A DNA stretch of 28,794 nt from an uncultured Lachnospiraceae bacterium (GCA_910587495.1 CAJUMT010000011.1:1-28794); one strand, 5' to 3'. Shown: positions 1-7,915, counted from the first letter of the stretch. Numbers and translations are program-made. Notes: generated by a model not told the origin, from the sequence alone.

Positions 1-674
1 TCCTGATCCGGATCGTTTTTCACCAGAGAACCTGCCATATCCACCCGAAAGCCGTCGCATCCCATCTTAAGCCAGAATCGCATGACGTCTTTCATCGCCT
101 CCCGGGTAGCAAGAGCGTCCGCAGAATCCATCGGCTGCTGCCAATCCGGTTCATTGATTTCATAAAATCCATAATTCAGGCAGGGCTGATGGGAATAAAA
201 ATTAGTTCCCACACTGCCGTTCCGGTCGCTTAACCCCCGAAGGCTGCCTGAGACATGCCCGACGCCTGTCAGATCTTTCCAAGTATCGTTCGTCCATACA
301 TAACGACCGGAATAGGGATTCTTCTCCGGCTTTAAGGATTCTTTGAACCAGGGATGCTCCCAGGAAGTATGTCCCGGCACCAGATCCAGCATGATATGCA
401 TGTCCCTTTTATGTACTTCGTCAAAAAGCCGCTTTAAATCCGCGTTAGTTCCATAGCGGGGCGCAACTTTTTTGTAATCGGAAACATCATACCCCGCATC
501 CAGAAACGGAGACGCAAAACAGGGATTGAGCCATATGGCATTGCACCCCAATTCCCTGATATAGTCCAGATGATCGATGATCCCTTGAATATCCCCGATG
601 CCGTCCGCGTTGGAATCCGCGAAAGACTGGGGATAGATTTCATAAAACACCGCGTTTTTTAACCATTCTGTCAT
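1..674 (-). CDS. GH13 glycoside hydrolase, N-terminal part (cut by window edge)
   Basis: The reading frame starts at ATG 674 and stays open to base 1, giving 224 visible residues. The start (MTEWLKNAVFYEIYPQSF) and the DSNADGIGD loop at residues 20-28 are those of GH13 alpha-glucosidases and amylases. Region II is DGFRVD, with the expected nucleophile Asp212. Region I reads DLVPGH (97-102) where most relatives have D-x-x-x-N-H, so the usual Asn is Gly. An SD-like GGAGGAG overlaps the end of the upstream glucosidase gene, and the gap between the genes is 5 bp, so the two are almost surely co-transcribed and perhaps translationally coupled. The role is probably cytoplasmic cleavage of alpha-glucosides; the exact substrate cannot be read, because the acid/base residue and C-terminal domain lie outside the window. 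Confidence 0.9.
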   Translation of the reverse strand, partial: MTEWLKNAVFYEIYPQSFADSNADGIGDIQGIIDHLDYIRELGCNAIWLNPCFASPFLDAGYDVSDYKKVAPRYGTNADLKRLFDEVHKRDMHIMLDLVPGHTSWEHPWFKESLKPEKNPYSGRYVWTNDTWKDLTGVGHVSGSLRGLSDRNGSVGTNFYSHQPCLNYGFYEINEPDWQQPMDSADALATREAMKDVMRFWLKMGCDGFRVDMAGSLVKNDPDQ

Positions 675-679
675 TATTT

Positions 680-2356
680 TTACTCCTCCGTTTTTTTATA
701 CAGCACAAACGCCTCGTAAGGCTGCAGCGTCATTGTTTCCTGCTCATAAATATTTTCCCGATTGGCAATCAGGCAGGAGGCTCCGACAAAGGCACTAGGT
801 ATGGCCATTTTTGTCTCCTGGTCAGAAAAGCTGCATACGACCAGCAGTTTCTGCTTATCCAAAGTCCTTGTATAGACATAAAGCTCCTCACTGTCTTCCA
901 GCAAAAGCTCATATTTTCCGTATACGATCACCGGGTATTCTTTCCTTAACTGAATCAGCTTTTTATAATAATGAAATACAGAATCCTTATCCGCAGTCTC
1001 GGCTTTGGCGTTAATCTCTTTATAATTGGGATTTACAGCGATCCAGGGCGTTCCTTTCGTAAATCCCGCGTTAGGCGCGTTTTCCCACTGCATGGGCGTC
1101 CTGGCATTATCTCTGCTTTTTGCGGTGATACACGGCCAAAATTGTTCATGGGACAGCCGCCCGGGCGCACACCATTCTTTGTAGGCATTCACGCTTTCAA
1201 TGTCTTTAAAATCTTCCGGGCTTTCAAACGGATAATTGGTCATTCCCAGTTCCTCTCCCTGATAGATATAGGGCGTACCCTGCAGCATATGCAGGCAGGT
1301 AGCCAGCATCTTGGCGGAAACGTCCCTATATGCGGGACGATCATCCCCAAAGCGGGAGACTGCCCTGGGCTGGTCATGATTATCCCAGAACAAACTGTTC
1401 CATGCCTTCCCGTGTAGCTCTGTCTGCCAGCGGGAAAGAATCTTTTTTAAAAGCGTCAGCGGAATCTTTTCGTCCGTCCATTTTCCGTATTTTCCGCCTG
1501 CGTCTACAAGATCAAACTGGAATACCATATTAAGTTCATGGGTATCTTCCCCTGCATACTGCATCGCCAGCTCAGGCGTTACACAGGGCGTCTCGCCTAC
1601 AGTCATAATATCGTATCTGGACAGTACTTTATCGTTCATTTCCCTGAGATACTTATGGATATTGGGGCCGTTGACACAATATGGGTTGCTGTCCCCGTAC
1701 AGTCCCTGCATCTCGCCGTCGGGCATCTCCTTTGTCTTGGAGATCATGCTGATGACGTCCATGCGGAATCCGTCGATGCCTTTTTCACACCACCAGGTCA
1801 TCATGTCAAATACCGCGTTCCGCACGGCAGGATTATCCCAGTTAAGATCCGGCTGCTTCTTGGAAAACAGATGCAGGTAATACATGGAAGTATCTTCGTC
1901 GTACTCCCAGGCAGAACCGCCAAAACAGGAACCCCAGTTATTGGGCGGCAGCCCTTCGCTTTTACCTTCACGCCAGATATAATAGTCCCGATATGGATTG
2001 TCTTTGGACTTTCTGCTTTCCACAAACCACTTGTGCTCATCGGACGTATGGTTTACCACCAGATCCATAACAATTTTGATTCCCCGCGCGTGGGCGGCGC
2101 CTAACAGGGCGTCAAAATCCTCCATGGTTCCAAACTCGTTCATAATCGCCTGATAGTCGCTGATGTCATACCCGTTATCGTCGTTGGGGGACTTGTATAC
2201 CGGGGACAGCCAGATTACGTCGATCCCCAGATATTTCAGATAGTCCAGCCTGCTCGTAATGCCCGGCAGGTCTCCGATTCCGTCCCCGTTGCCGTCCATA
2301 AAGCTGCGCGGGTAGATCTGGTAAATCACCGCCTCTTTCCACCATGTTTTTTTCAT
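680..2356 (-). CDS. malL: Oligo-1,6-glucosidase / alpha-glucosidase (GH13_31-like)
   Basis: A 558-residue protein, the normal length for cytoplasmic oligo-1,6-glucosidases, with no signal peptide. Visible motifs are the calcium-type loop DGNGDGIGD (21-29), region I DLVVNH (98-103), QPDLN (168-172, the signature of the oligo-1,6-glucosidase subfamily), region II GFRMDV with nucleophile Asp200, region III VGE with acid/base Glu255, and region IV NHD (326-328). Val201 directly after the nucleophile is the residue reported to favour alpha-1,6 over alpha-1,4 bonds in this family, so isomaltose-type oligosaccharides are likely substrates (inference). The start is supported by AGGAG about 10 bases upstream. 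It is the first gene of a pair with the partial GH13 gene downstream. No dedicated sugar transporter is visible in the window. Confidence 0.92.
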   Translation of the reverse strand: MKKTWWKEAVIYQIYPRSFMDGNGDGIGDLPGITSRLDYLKYLGIDVIWLSPVYKSPNDDNGYDISDYQAIMNEFGTMEDFDALLGAAHARGIKIVMDLVVNHTSDEHKWFVESRKSKDNPYRDYYIWREGKSEGLPPNNWGSCFGGSAWEYDEDTSMYYLHLFSKKQPDLNWDNPAVRNAVFDMMTWWCEKGIDGFRMDVISMISKTKEMPDGEMQGLYGDSNPYCVNGPNIHKYLREMNDKVLSRYDIMTVGETPCVTPELAMQYAGEDTHELNMVFQFDLVDAGGKYGKWTDEKIPLTLLKKILSRWQTELHGKAWNSLFWDNHDQPRAVSRFGDDRPAYRDVSAKMLATCLHMLQGTPYIYQGEELGMTNYPFESPEDFKDIESVNAYKEWCAPGRLSHEQFWPCITAKSRDNARTPMQWENAPNAGFTKGTPWIAVNPNYKEINAKAETADKDSVFHYYKKLIQLRKEYPVIVYGKYELLLEDSEELYVYTRTLDKQKLLVVCSFSDQETKMAIPSAFVGASCLIANRENIYEQETMTLQPYEAFVLYKKTEE

Positions 2357-2391
2357 AACTTCAAAGCTCCTCTGCCTTCATATTTTCACAG

Positions 2392-2420
2392 ATTTTAGCA
2401 CAATCCGCAACCACTGTAAA
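2392..2420 (-). promoter_or_regulatory. Promoter of the GH13 pair
   Basis: On the minus strand a TTTACA -35 (2415-2420) and a TAAAAT -10 (2392-2397) are separated by 17 bp, with TG just before the -10 (extended -10). It lies 36-64 bases upstream of the malL-like start. No catabolite-repression (cre) site is obvious. Confidence 0.65.
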
Positions 2421-2460
2421 GCGATTTTATCTTCTCTTAAAACAAAGAACTCCGCAGCCG

Positions 2461-4041
2461 TCATGGAACAGGCTGCAGGATCTCTAAAAGCTTTTGTATT
2501 TCTTCAATGGAGGCGCCGCAGGCTTTAATATCGTCTACGCCGCACCATCTCTGGGCGGACTCTATATCCTGGCACATAGCCATCTCAGGAAATTCCTCTT
2601 GTTCCCCATCGGGTTTGTAGTCCGGTATATAATGCCAATATACTTCCCCCAGATTATCTATCAGCGCCAGCATAAGGGCGGACACCGCCTGCATATCCTC
2701 ATAGAGCTGCTCTTCTTCCTCCTGGCTAAGCTTAAGCCGTTCCCCGTCTTTTTCAAACAGGAAATGAAATTCATAGGGTTCATGAGACGTCTGCAGTTCT
2801 GTCTTAAAAGAATATTCCGACAGGGCAGATGAAGGCATCTCCAATGCAATCACCCCAATCAGCCGCCCGTTGGCCGGGGCGTCCCCTATATAAGGATTTC
2901 TCGCTTCAAAAAGTTCCCTGGCCGCATATGGATACTCTGCATCCTCATATATATACTGCCCCGGCTCATCTGAAAGCACAGCTTCCTGGTACCAATCTTT
3001 TTTCCTGCTTCCGTTGGTTCCAAGAACTATCAAAACAGCCATGACAGCCGCAGCCGCCAATATACCCGCCCAGAAAGCCGGTTTTTTAAAACACAGGGCA
3101 TGCCGAATCCTTCCCTTTACGTCCTGTTCCCCAAACGCCGGAGGAATCCGACTGCCGGAACCTCTTCCCGACGCAAAGGCAAGAAGCGCCATGCCGTATT
3201 CTTTCTTTCGTTCCTCCCCGGACTGTTCCAGCACTTTTTCATCGCAGCTTAGTTCCATATCCTTACACATACCGCGCCACGCAATCCACACCAGCGGATG
3301 AAACCAGTATACCGCCAGCAGCCAAAAAGCCAGCAGCTTTACCAGATGGTCTTTTCTTCTGATATGATATTGTTCATGAAGCAAAATCAATTCTCTGGCT
3401 CCGCCTCCCAGGCCGCAGGGAATATAGATTCTTGGATGCATAATCCCCATCACAAAAGGCGTAAGAAGGCCGTCGCATGCATAAACAGGCGCTTCCCCTT
3501 TCTGCCATAAGGACTCTTCCAGCACAGCCATGCGGACTTTCTTTTTAAGCCGCCATGTACCGGCCAGAAAATATACCAGAAACAAAAGTATCCCTGCAAT
3601 CCATACATATTTTCCCACAGACAGTGCCGCCTGCGCAAGTTCCTTGTAAGCCCCTTTACTGTACAGCAAATTTCTAAGGGAAAATTTCCCGAGATAAAAC
3701 GTCGGCGCTTCAGGAAACTGTTCATTTACCCGGCAGCTGCCCATTTCCGTTCCTGTGTATACCTTTGGGCGCTCCGTCTGCTCCGGAATATACTGCATCG
3801 TTCCGATCTGTGTATAAGGAGCGTTTTTTTCAAAATGTTCCAGGTTAAAAAGACTGAACTGCGTACCCACAGATACCGGGCAGATCAGCCGGAAAGCCAC
3901 CACGATCCAAAGGGCATAGAGATATTTTCTGGGCGCCTTCCTGCATAACAGCCGCAGGATAAGCACCGCCATGATACAGTAACCGGCTGTAATGCTCATA
4001 TTTAAGACTTTGACAAACAAACTGTCTAGATAAAATTCCAT
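2461..4041 (-). CDS. BlaR1-type M56 membrane zinc peptidase, non-beta-lactam sensor
   Basis: A 526-residue membrane protein of the M56 (BlaR1/MecR1) family. Hydrophobic segments lie near residues 10-32, 40-55, 145-162, 235-252 and 320-341. The zinc motif HEQYH is at 222-226 and ELSCDE (263-268) supplies the third zinc ligand. In BlaR1 the C-terminal extracellular part is a penicillin-binding domain; here only about 180 residues follow the last membrane segment, and no SxxK/SxN/KTG set is seen. That tail contains ARNPYIGD (380-387), resembling the DUF4825 type of sensor (recalled, not searched). It follows the BlaI gene after 12 bp, with SD GGAGCG. Likely role: sense an envelope signal and cause cleavage of the partner repressor. 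The ligand is unknown. Confidence 0.9.
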   Translation of the reverse strand: MEFYLDSLFVKVLNMSITAGYCIMAVLILRLLCRKAPRKYLYALWIVVAFRLICPVSVGTQFSLFNLEHFEKNAPYTQIGTMQYIPEQTERPKVYTGTEMGSCRVNEQFPEAPTFYLGKFSLRNLLYSKGAYKELAQAALSVGKYVWIAGILLFLVYFLAGTWRLKKKVRMAVLEESLWQKGEAPVYACDGLLTPFVMGIMHPRIYIPCGLGGGARELILLHEQYHIRRKDHLVKLLAFWLLAVYWFHPLVWIAWRGMCKDMELSCDEKVLEQSGEERKKEYGMALLAFASGRGSGSRIPPAFGEQDVKGRIRHALCFKKPAFWAGILAAAAVMAVLIVLGTNGSRKKDWYQEAVLSDEPGQYIYEDAEYPYAARELFEARNPYIGDAPANGRLIGVIALEMPSSALSEYSFKTELQTSHEPYEFHFLFEKDGERLKLSQEEEEQLYEDMQAVSALMLALIDNLGEVYWHYIPDYKPDGEQEEFPEMAMCQDIESAQRWCGVDDIKACGASIEEIQKLLEILQPVP

Positions 4042-4053
4042 CGCCCGCTCCTT

Positions 4054-4404
4054 TTACTCACGATATTGATCAATTAAAGATTTTAACTCCTCCGCCTCCC
4101 GATCCGACAACTTCCTGCCGCATAAAAATGCCGCTAAAAATCCCGGCAGCGATCCCGCAAAAGTACGCTCCACAAAGTCGTCCGACTCCCGGGCCTGTAC
4201 TTCTTCCCTTGTCACCAGAGGTTCTACCACTGCCTTTTCATTTTTTAAAATACCCTTTTCACAAAGCCTTTTAATCTCCGTATAGGTCGTGGACTTCTTC
4301 CATCCAAGCTGCTCCCGGCAAAGTTTTACCAGTTCCCCCGACCCCACCGGCGCGTGATCCCACACAATACTCATAAAACGATAGTCGCTGTTACATAAGT
4401 GCAT
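4054..4404 (-). CDS. BlaI/MecI/CopY-family transcriptional repressor
   Basis: A 116-residue winged-helix protein, close to the family's usual 120-130. It contains the family pattern of an N-terminal helix (FMSIVWDHAP), the recognition region WKKSTTYTEIKRLCEKG and the wing, followed by a C-terminal dimerisation/cleavage part ending SLIDQYRE. It heads a two-gene operon with the M56 peptidase, the standard repressor-protease pair. SD AGGAGG sits 8 bases before the ATG. Upstream lies a two-site dyad (4443-4484) that fits BlaI binding, so autorepression is likely. No beta-lactamase or copper gene is adjacent; the divergent neighbour is an AraC regulator. Confidence 0.92.
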   Translation of the reverse strand: MHLCNSDYRFMSIVWDHAPVGSGELVKLCREQLGWKKSTTYTEIKRLCEKGILKNEKAVVEPLVTREEVQARESDDFVERTFAGSLPGFLAAFLCGRKLSDREAEELKSLIDQYRE

Positions 4405-4414
4405 ACTTAACCTC

Positions 4415-4429
4415 CTATTTTAGTTCCGC
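4415..4429 (-). repeat. Dispersed motif GCGGAACTAAAATAG before blaI
   Basis: On the minus strand this 15-mer runs straight into the blaI SD. Near-identical 15-mers precede rfbD (7900-7914) and the 2-oxoacid oxidoreductase ferredoxin gene (24183-24197), differing only in the two A/T positions after GGAACT. Two more longer relatives are in the rfbB-rfbD gap. Confidence 0.6.
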
Positions 4430-4442
4430 TGCAGTCACTCTA

Positions 4443-4484
4443 GTCTGTATTTGTAGACCTTAGATCAAGTCTACAACAACAGAC
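4443..4484. promoter_or_regulatory. Two-site BlaI-type operator between blaI and araC
   Basis: Two 16-bp boxes, 4443-4458 (GTCTGTATTTGTAGAC) and 4469-4484 (GTCTACAACAACAGAC), each have the GTCT-N8-AGAC outline. They are also inverted copies of one another with two mismatches and a 10-bp spacer (centres 26 bp apart). TACA/TGTA cores are typical of BlaI/CopY operators. The site lies 39-80 bases upstream of the blaI start and also upstream of the divergent araC promoter, so it could affect both directions. Confidence 0.7.
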
Positions 4485-4514
4485 CTGGAATTGCAAGCTT
4501 TTTTTATAAATTTA

Positions 4515-4543
4515 TTGTCCCTCCGGCCTGGACTTGTTATAAT
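4515..4543 (+). promoter_or_regulatory. Promoter of araC
   Basis: TTGTCC (4515-4520), a 17-bp spacer and a perfect TATAAT (4538-4543), followed by AGGAGG and the ATG at 4563. The 5' leader would be only about 12-15 bases, leaving no space for a leader element. Confidence 0.75.
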
Positions 4544-4562
4544 CTATCCAGGAGGATTATCT

Positions 4563-5423
4563 ATGGACACATCTTTATTCCATGGCAGCCTGGTCGCTTC
4601 CAGCAGAATCTTATATACACCGTCCGCTTTTGCCAGAAGCAATCTAATCCATCTACAGGAAACCGGCTCCCTGAAAGCCAAAAAGCCCCACACCAGCCGA
4701 CGGGAAAACCTGACTTCTTATCTGTTTTTCCTGGTGCTTTCCGGCTCCGGAACACTGGAATACGAAAAGAGAATTATTCCCTTACAGTCCGGTGACTGTG
4801 TGTTTTTAGACTGTAAAAAACCCTACTCGCACCGAACCTCCGACGACCTGTGGGAACTTGCCTGGGTACACTTTTACGGCCCTAATATGGGCAGTATCTA
4901 CGAAAAATACAAGGAGCGGGGCGGACGGACCTGCTTTCACCCAAAAGAAAGTGAAAACTACCGCCGGCTTTTGCAGGAACTCTACCAGATTGCCTCCACC
5001 GAAGACCATGTACGGGATATGAAGATTTTTGAAAAGCTCACTTCCCTTCTTACGCTTCTGATGGAAGAGAGCTGGCATCCGGAAAGCAGCCGCAATAACG
5101 CGCCCAAAAGGCAAAATCTGCAGCACATAAAAGAATATCTCGACCAGCATTATACGGAAAAAATCAGCCTCGATGAGCTGGCTGAGCGCTTCTTTATTAA
5201 TAAATTTTATCTGACGCGTATTTTTAAAGAGCAGTTCGGCACTTCTATCAACAATTATCTTCTTAAAATCCGCATCACCCATGCCAAACAGCTCCTTAGA
5301 TTCACAGACCAGACCATAGAAACCATCAGCAGTGAATGCGGAATCAAAGACGCCAACTACTTCTCTCGTATGTTTAAAAAAATAGAAGGCATCTCTCCGG
5401 GAGAATTTCGCAGAATGTGGTAA
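4563..5423 (+). CDS. AraC-family transcriptional regulator with cupin sensor
   Basis: A 286-residue protein. The N-terminal half is a cupin-like sugar-sensing domain (LFFLVLSGSGTLEYE...GDCVFLD), and the C-terminal 100 residues are two AraC helix-turn-helix units (ISLDELAERFFINKFYLTRI and TIETISSECGIKDANYFSRM). The start was placed at ATG 4563 because AGGAGG lies 7 bases upstream and the promoter -10 is at 4538; the longer frame from 4491 would begin upstream of the promoter. It is 20 bp ahead of the MerR-methyltransferase gene in the same direction, so the two are probably co-transcribed. Target genes are not shown by the sequence; a sugar-responsive activator role is inferred from the domain layout. 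Confidence 0.92.
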   Translation: MDTSLFHGSLVASSRILYTPSAFARSNLIHLQETGSLKAKKPHTSRRENLTSYLFFLVLSGSGTLEYEKRIIPLQSGDCVFLDCKKPYSHRTSDDLWELAWVHFYGPNMGSIYEKYKERGGRTCFHPKESENYRRLLQELYQIASTEDHVRDMKIFEKLTSLLTLLMEESWHPESSRNNAPKRQNLQHIKEYLDQHYTEKISLDELAERFFINKFYLTRIFKEQFGTSINNYLLKIRITHAKQLLRFTDQTIETISSECGIKDANYFSRMFKKIEGISPGEFRRMW

Positions 5424-5443
5424 CGAAAGAAAGGATGTATATC

Positions 5444-6625
5444 ATGAAACTTCCCGGCTACTATTCCTCCGGCCAGTTTGCCCGCATGGCAGGCGTATCG
5501 GTCCGGACAATCCGGTTCTACGATAAACAGAACATATTAAAGCCTTCCTATGTAAAAACTTCAGGCGCCCGGTTCTATACAGACTCCGATTTCGGACGCC
5601 TGCAGCAAATCCTGCTTTTAAAATACCTGGGATTTTCTTTGGAGGATATACGGGAAATGACCATCGCCGGCGCAGACTATCACCTTCTTAAAAATTCTCT
5701 GAATTTACAGAAAAAACTGGTGCAAGACCGGATCGAACAGATGCAGCTTGTAGAAAGCGCCATTGAAGATACGGTAAAGGCTATTGAACAGGAACACCAA
5801 ATCGACTGGAGCTATATGCTGGATTTGATTCACCTGACAGGCGCGGAAAAGAGCCTGAAAATCCACTACCAGAACGCCACTAACATTTCCGCCCGCATTC
5901 GGCTTCACCGGGAGTATTCCACCAACCGCCAGGGATGGTTTCCCTGGGTCTATGAACACTGCCGGATACAAGAAGGGCAAAAGATTCTGGAACTGGGCTG
6001 CGGCAACGGGGCTTTGTGGACGGAAAACCTCTCCCGACTGCCAAAACAAATAAAAGTCGTATTGTCCGATATATCTGAAGGCATGCTGAGGGATGCTAGG
6101 CGGAGTATCGGAGCGGACGATCACCGTTTCTCTTACCAGGCCTTTGACTGCAGACACATCCCTTTTCCCGACGAAAGCTTCGATCTGGTGATCGCCAACC
6201 ATGTGCTCTTTTACTGTAAAGATATTGGACAGGTGTTAGGGGAAGTCCGCCGGGTGTTAAAGCCGGGCGGCAGATTTTTGTGCAGCGCCTATGGCAGCAG
6301 CCATATGAAAGAGATCAGCCAACTGGTCCAGCAGTTCGACAGCCGCATCGTGTTGTCCGCCGAAAAGCTGTATGAACAGTTTGGCCTTGAAAACGGGCAA
6401 AAAAAGCTGGCAGCCTATTTTTCTTCCGTTTCCTGTGTCAGATATGAAGACTCCATCGAACTTGACCAGGCGGAACCGCTGATCGAATACATTCTCTCCT
6501 GTCACGGCAACCAGAACCAGATCCTGTTGGAACGATATAAAGAATTTCGTCTTTTTACAGAAGAAAAGACCTCCCACGGCTTTCATATTTCAAAAGACGC
6601 AGGCGTCTTTATAAATTTTTTATAA
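5444..6625 (+). CDS. MerR regulator fused to a SAM-dependent methyltransferase
   Basis: A 393-residue two-domain protein. Residues 5-75 are a MerR DNA-binding domain (YYSSGQFARMAGVSVRTIRF, then GARFYTDSDFGRLQQI). A long helix at about 80-118 is the dimerisation coiled coil. From about 165 a class I methyltransferase follows, with motif I ILELGCGNGA (181-190), an acidic residue after the next strand (LSDISEGML) and a motif IV-like FDLVIANHVLFY. Start 5444 was preferred over GTG 5417 and ATG 5435 because an AAAGG SD is 9 bases upstream and the protein then starts directly with the MerR fold. Effector and methylation substrate are unknown. A MerR-type promoter lies 16 bp after its stop, ahead of rfbB. 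No cysteine cluster typical of metal-sensing MerR proteins is present. Confidence 0.88.
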   Translation: MKLPGYYSSGQFARMAGVSVRTIRFYDKQNILKPSYVKTSGARFYTDSDFGRLQQILLLKYLGFSLEDIREMTIAGADYHLLKNSLNLQKKLVQDRIEQMQLVESAIEDTVKAIEQEHQIDWSYMLDLIHLTGAEKSLKIHYQNATNISARIRLHREYSTNRQGWFPWVYEHCRIQEGQKILELGCGNGALWTENLSRLPKQIKVVLSDISEGMLRDARRSIGADDHRFSYQAFDCRHIPFPDESFDLVIANHVLFYCKDIGQVLGEVRRVLKPGGRFLCSAYGSSHMKEISQLVQQFDSRIVLSAEKLYEQFGLENGQKKLAAYFSSVSCVRYEDSIELDQAEPLIEYILSCHGNQNQILLERYKEFRLFTEEKTSHGFHISKDAGVFINFL

Positions 6626-6640
6626 AAATAAAAAAAATGC

Positions 6641-6671
6641 TTGAAGGTGACCATGCGTCACCTTTTATAAT
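6641..6671 (+). promoter_or_regulatory. MerR-type promoter/operator ahead of rfbB
   Basis: TTGAAG (6641-6646) and TATAAT (6666-6671) are separated by 19 bp, longer than normal. The spacer holds a perfect 8-bp inverted repeat, AAGGTGAC at 6644-6651 and GTCACCTT at 6657-6664. A 19-bp spacer filled by a dyad is the hallmark of promoters activated by MerR proteins. The same hairpin followed by TTTTAT could alternatively be a weak terminator for the preceding gene. Confidence 0.6.
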
Positions 6672-6711
6672 GGGTACAATACAAATAACGAAGAAGAAAG
6701 CGAGGAACTAT

Positions 6712-7740
6712 ATGAGCCAAAATACAATCATTGTCACCGGCGGCGCCGGTTTTATCGGTAGTAATTTTATTTTCCATACGCTGCATAAATACCCGGATTA
6801 CCGGATCGTCTGCCTGGACTGCCTGACGTACGCGGGCAATTTATCCACACTGGCTCCGGTGATGGACAAGCCAAACTTCCGTTTTGTGAAGGAAAGTATC
6901 ACAGACCGTGAAGCCGTTTACCGTCTTTTTGAAGAAGAGCACCCGGATATGGTGGTTAACTTTGCCGCGGAGAGCCATGTGGACCGCTCCATTGAAAATC
7001 CCCAGATCTTTCTGGACACCAATATCATCGGTACTTCCGTACTGATGGACGCCTGCCGGAAATACGGCATCAAGCGCTACCACCAAGTGTCCACCGACGA
7101 AGTGTACGGTGATCTTCCTCTGGACAGGCTGGATCTTTTCTTCACCGAGGAAACGCCTATCCACACCTCCAGCCCTTATTCCTCCAGTAAAGCCGGCGCA
7201 GATCTTCTGGTGCTGGCTTATCACAGAACCTACGGACTTCCGGTAACCATCAGCCGGTGTTCCAACAACTACGGACCCTATCACTTCCCGGAGAAGCTGA
7301 TTCCCTTGATGATCGCCAACGCATTAAACGACAAGCCTCTGCCGGTGTACGGAAAAGGGGAAAATGTGCGCGATTGGCTGTATGTGGAAGATCACTGCAA
7401 AGCCATTGATTTAGTCATTCACAAAGGACGGGAAGGCGAAGTATACAATATCGGCGGACATAACGAGATGAAGAATATCGATATCGTTAAAATCATCTGC
7501 AAAGCCTTGGGCAAACCGGAAAGCCTGATCACCTATGTCACCGACCGGAAAGGCCACGACATGCGCTATGCCATCGACCCCACCAAGATTCACAACGAAC
7601 TTGGCTGGCTGCCCGAAACCAAATTCGCCGACGGCATCCAGAAGACGATAAAGTGGTACCTGGACAATAAAGAATGGTGGGAAACCATCATCTCCGGAGA
7701 ATATCAAAATTACTATGAGAAAATGTACGGCAACCGTTGA
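6712..7740 (+). CDS. rfbB: dTDP-glucose 4,6-dehydratase
   Basis: A 342-residue extended short-chain dehydrogenase. It has the NAD-binding GGAGFIG (10-16), the active-site STDE with Asp129/Glu130 (127-130) that distinguishes dehydratases from plain epimerases, and the catalytic pair YSSSK (Tyr156, Lys160). It converts dTDP-glucose to dTDP-4-keto-6-deoxyglucose, the second step toward dTDP-L-rhamnose and other deoxysugars for cell-surface polysaccharide. The start at 6712 (MSQNTIIVTGG) has GCGAGGAA upstream; the longer frame from 6637 would begin inside the promoter. The next gene is the last step of the same pathway. rfbA and rfbC are not in the window. Confidence 0.95.
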   Translation: MSQNTIIVTGGAGFIGSNFIFHTLHKYPDYRIVCLDCLTYAGNLSTLAPVMDKPNFRFVKESITDREAVYRLFEEEHPDMVVNFAAESHVDRSIENPQIFLDTNIIGTSVLMDACRKYGIKRYHQVSTDEVYGDLPLDRLDLFFTEETPIHTSSPYSSSKAGADLLVLAYHRTYGLPVTISRCSNNYGPYHFPEKLIPLMIANALNDKPLPVYGKGENVRDWLYVEDHCKAIDLVIHKGREGEVYNIGGHNEMKNIDIVKIICKALGKPESLITYVTDRKGHDMRYAIDPTKIHNELGWLPETKFADGIQKTIKWYLDNKEWWETIISGEYQNYYEKMYGNR

Positions 7741-7749
7741 TTAAAACCA

Positions 7750-7915
7750 GCGGAACTAAAATCAGCAACGGACCGGCCAAGCCCCAGGAGGGGAGTTGCG
7801 GAACTTTAATCAGCATCTGCCCGTACAACGCCCAGATTGATTTTTGGACGCACAGCGGACATAAAATCAATCTACTACCCGGGTGTTGGGAGGGCTGATG
7901 CGGAACTTAAATAGG
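7750..7915 (+). repeat. Triple direct repeat with stem-loops between rfbB and rfbD
   Basis: Three copies of a GCGGAACT-WWAAT motif lie at 7750-7767, 7798-7815 and 7900-7915; the first two match at 16 of 18 positions. Between copies 1 and 2 is a hairpin (GCAAC 7765-7769 with GTTGC 7795-7799, inside it CCCC 7782-7785 with GGGG 7790-7793). Between copies 2 and 3 is a longer one: AGATTGATTTT (7834-7844) pairs perfectly with AAAATCAATCT (7863-7873). Possible outer pairs are 7826-7833 with 7881-7888, and ATCAGC (7809-7814) with GCTGAT (7894-7899). The last copy runs into the rfbD SD (AGGAGG 7913-7918). No open reading frame of note is present. It may be a structured leader or a mobile palindromic repeat. 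Confidence 0.6.

Noticed and set aside
1538..2104. 188-residue plus-strand open frame opposite the alpha-glucosidase
   Set aside because: It lies fully antisense to a gene with all GH13 motifs, has no SD or recognisable domain, and reflects codon bias of the opposite strand.
2461..4041. BlaR1 beta-lactam sensor
   Set aside because: The C-terminal domain is too short and lacks penicillin-binding motifs, so only the M56 peptidase assignment was kept.
6644..6664. Simple terminator after the MerR-methyltransferase gene
   Set aside because: Not fully excluded, but the fit of the dyad within a 19-bp spacer between TTGAAG and TATAAT favours a MerR-type promoter; the T tract is short.
7750..7915. 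CRISPR array
   Set aside because: Only three short repeats with unequal spacing (48 and 102 bp), hairpin-forming spacers and no cas genes.
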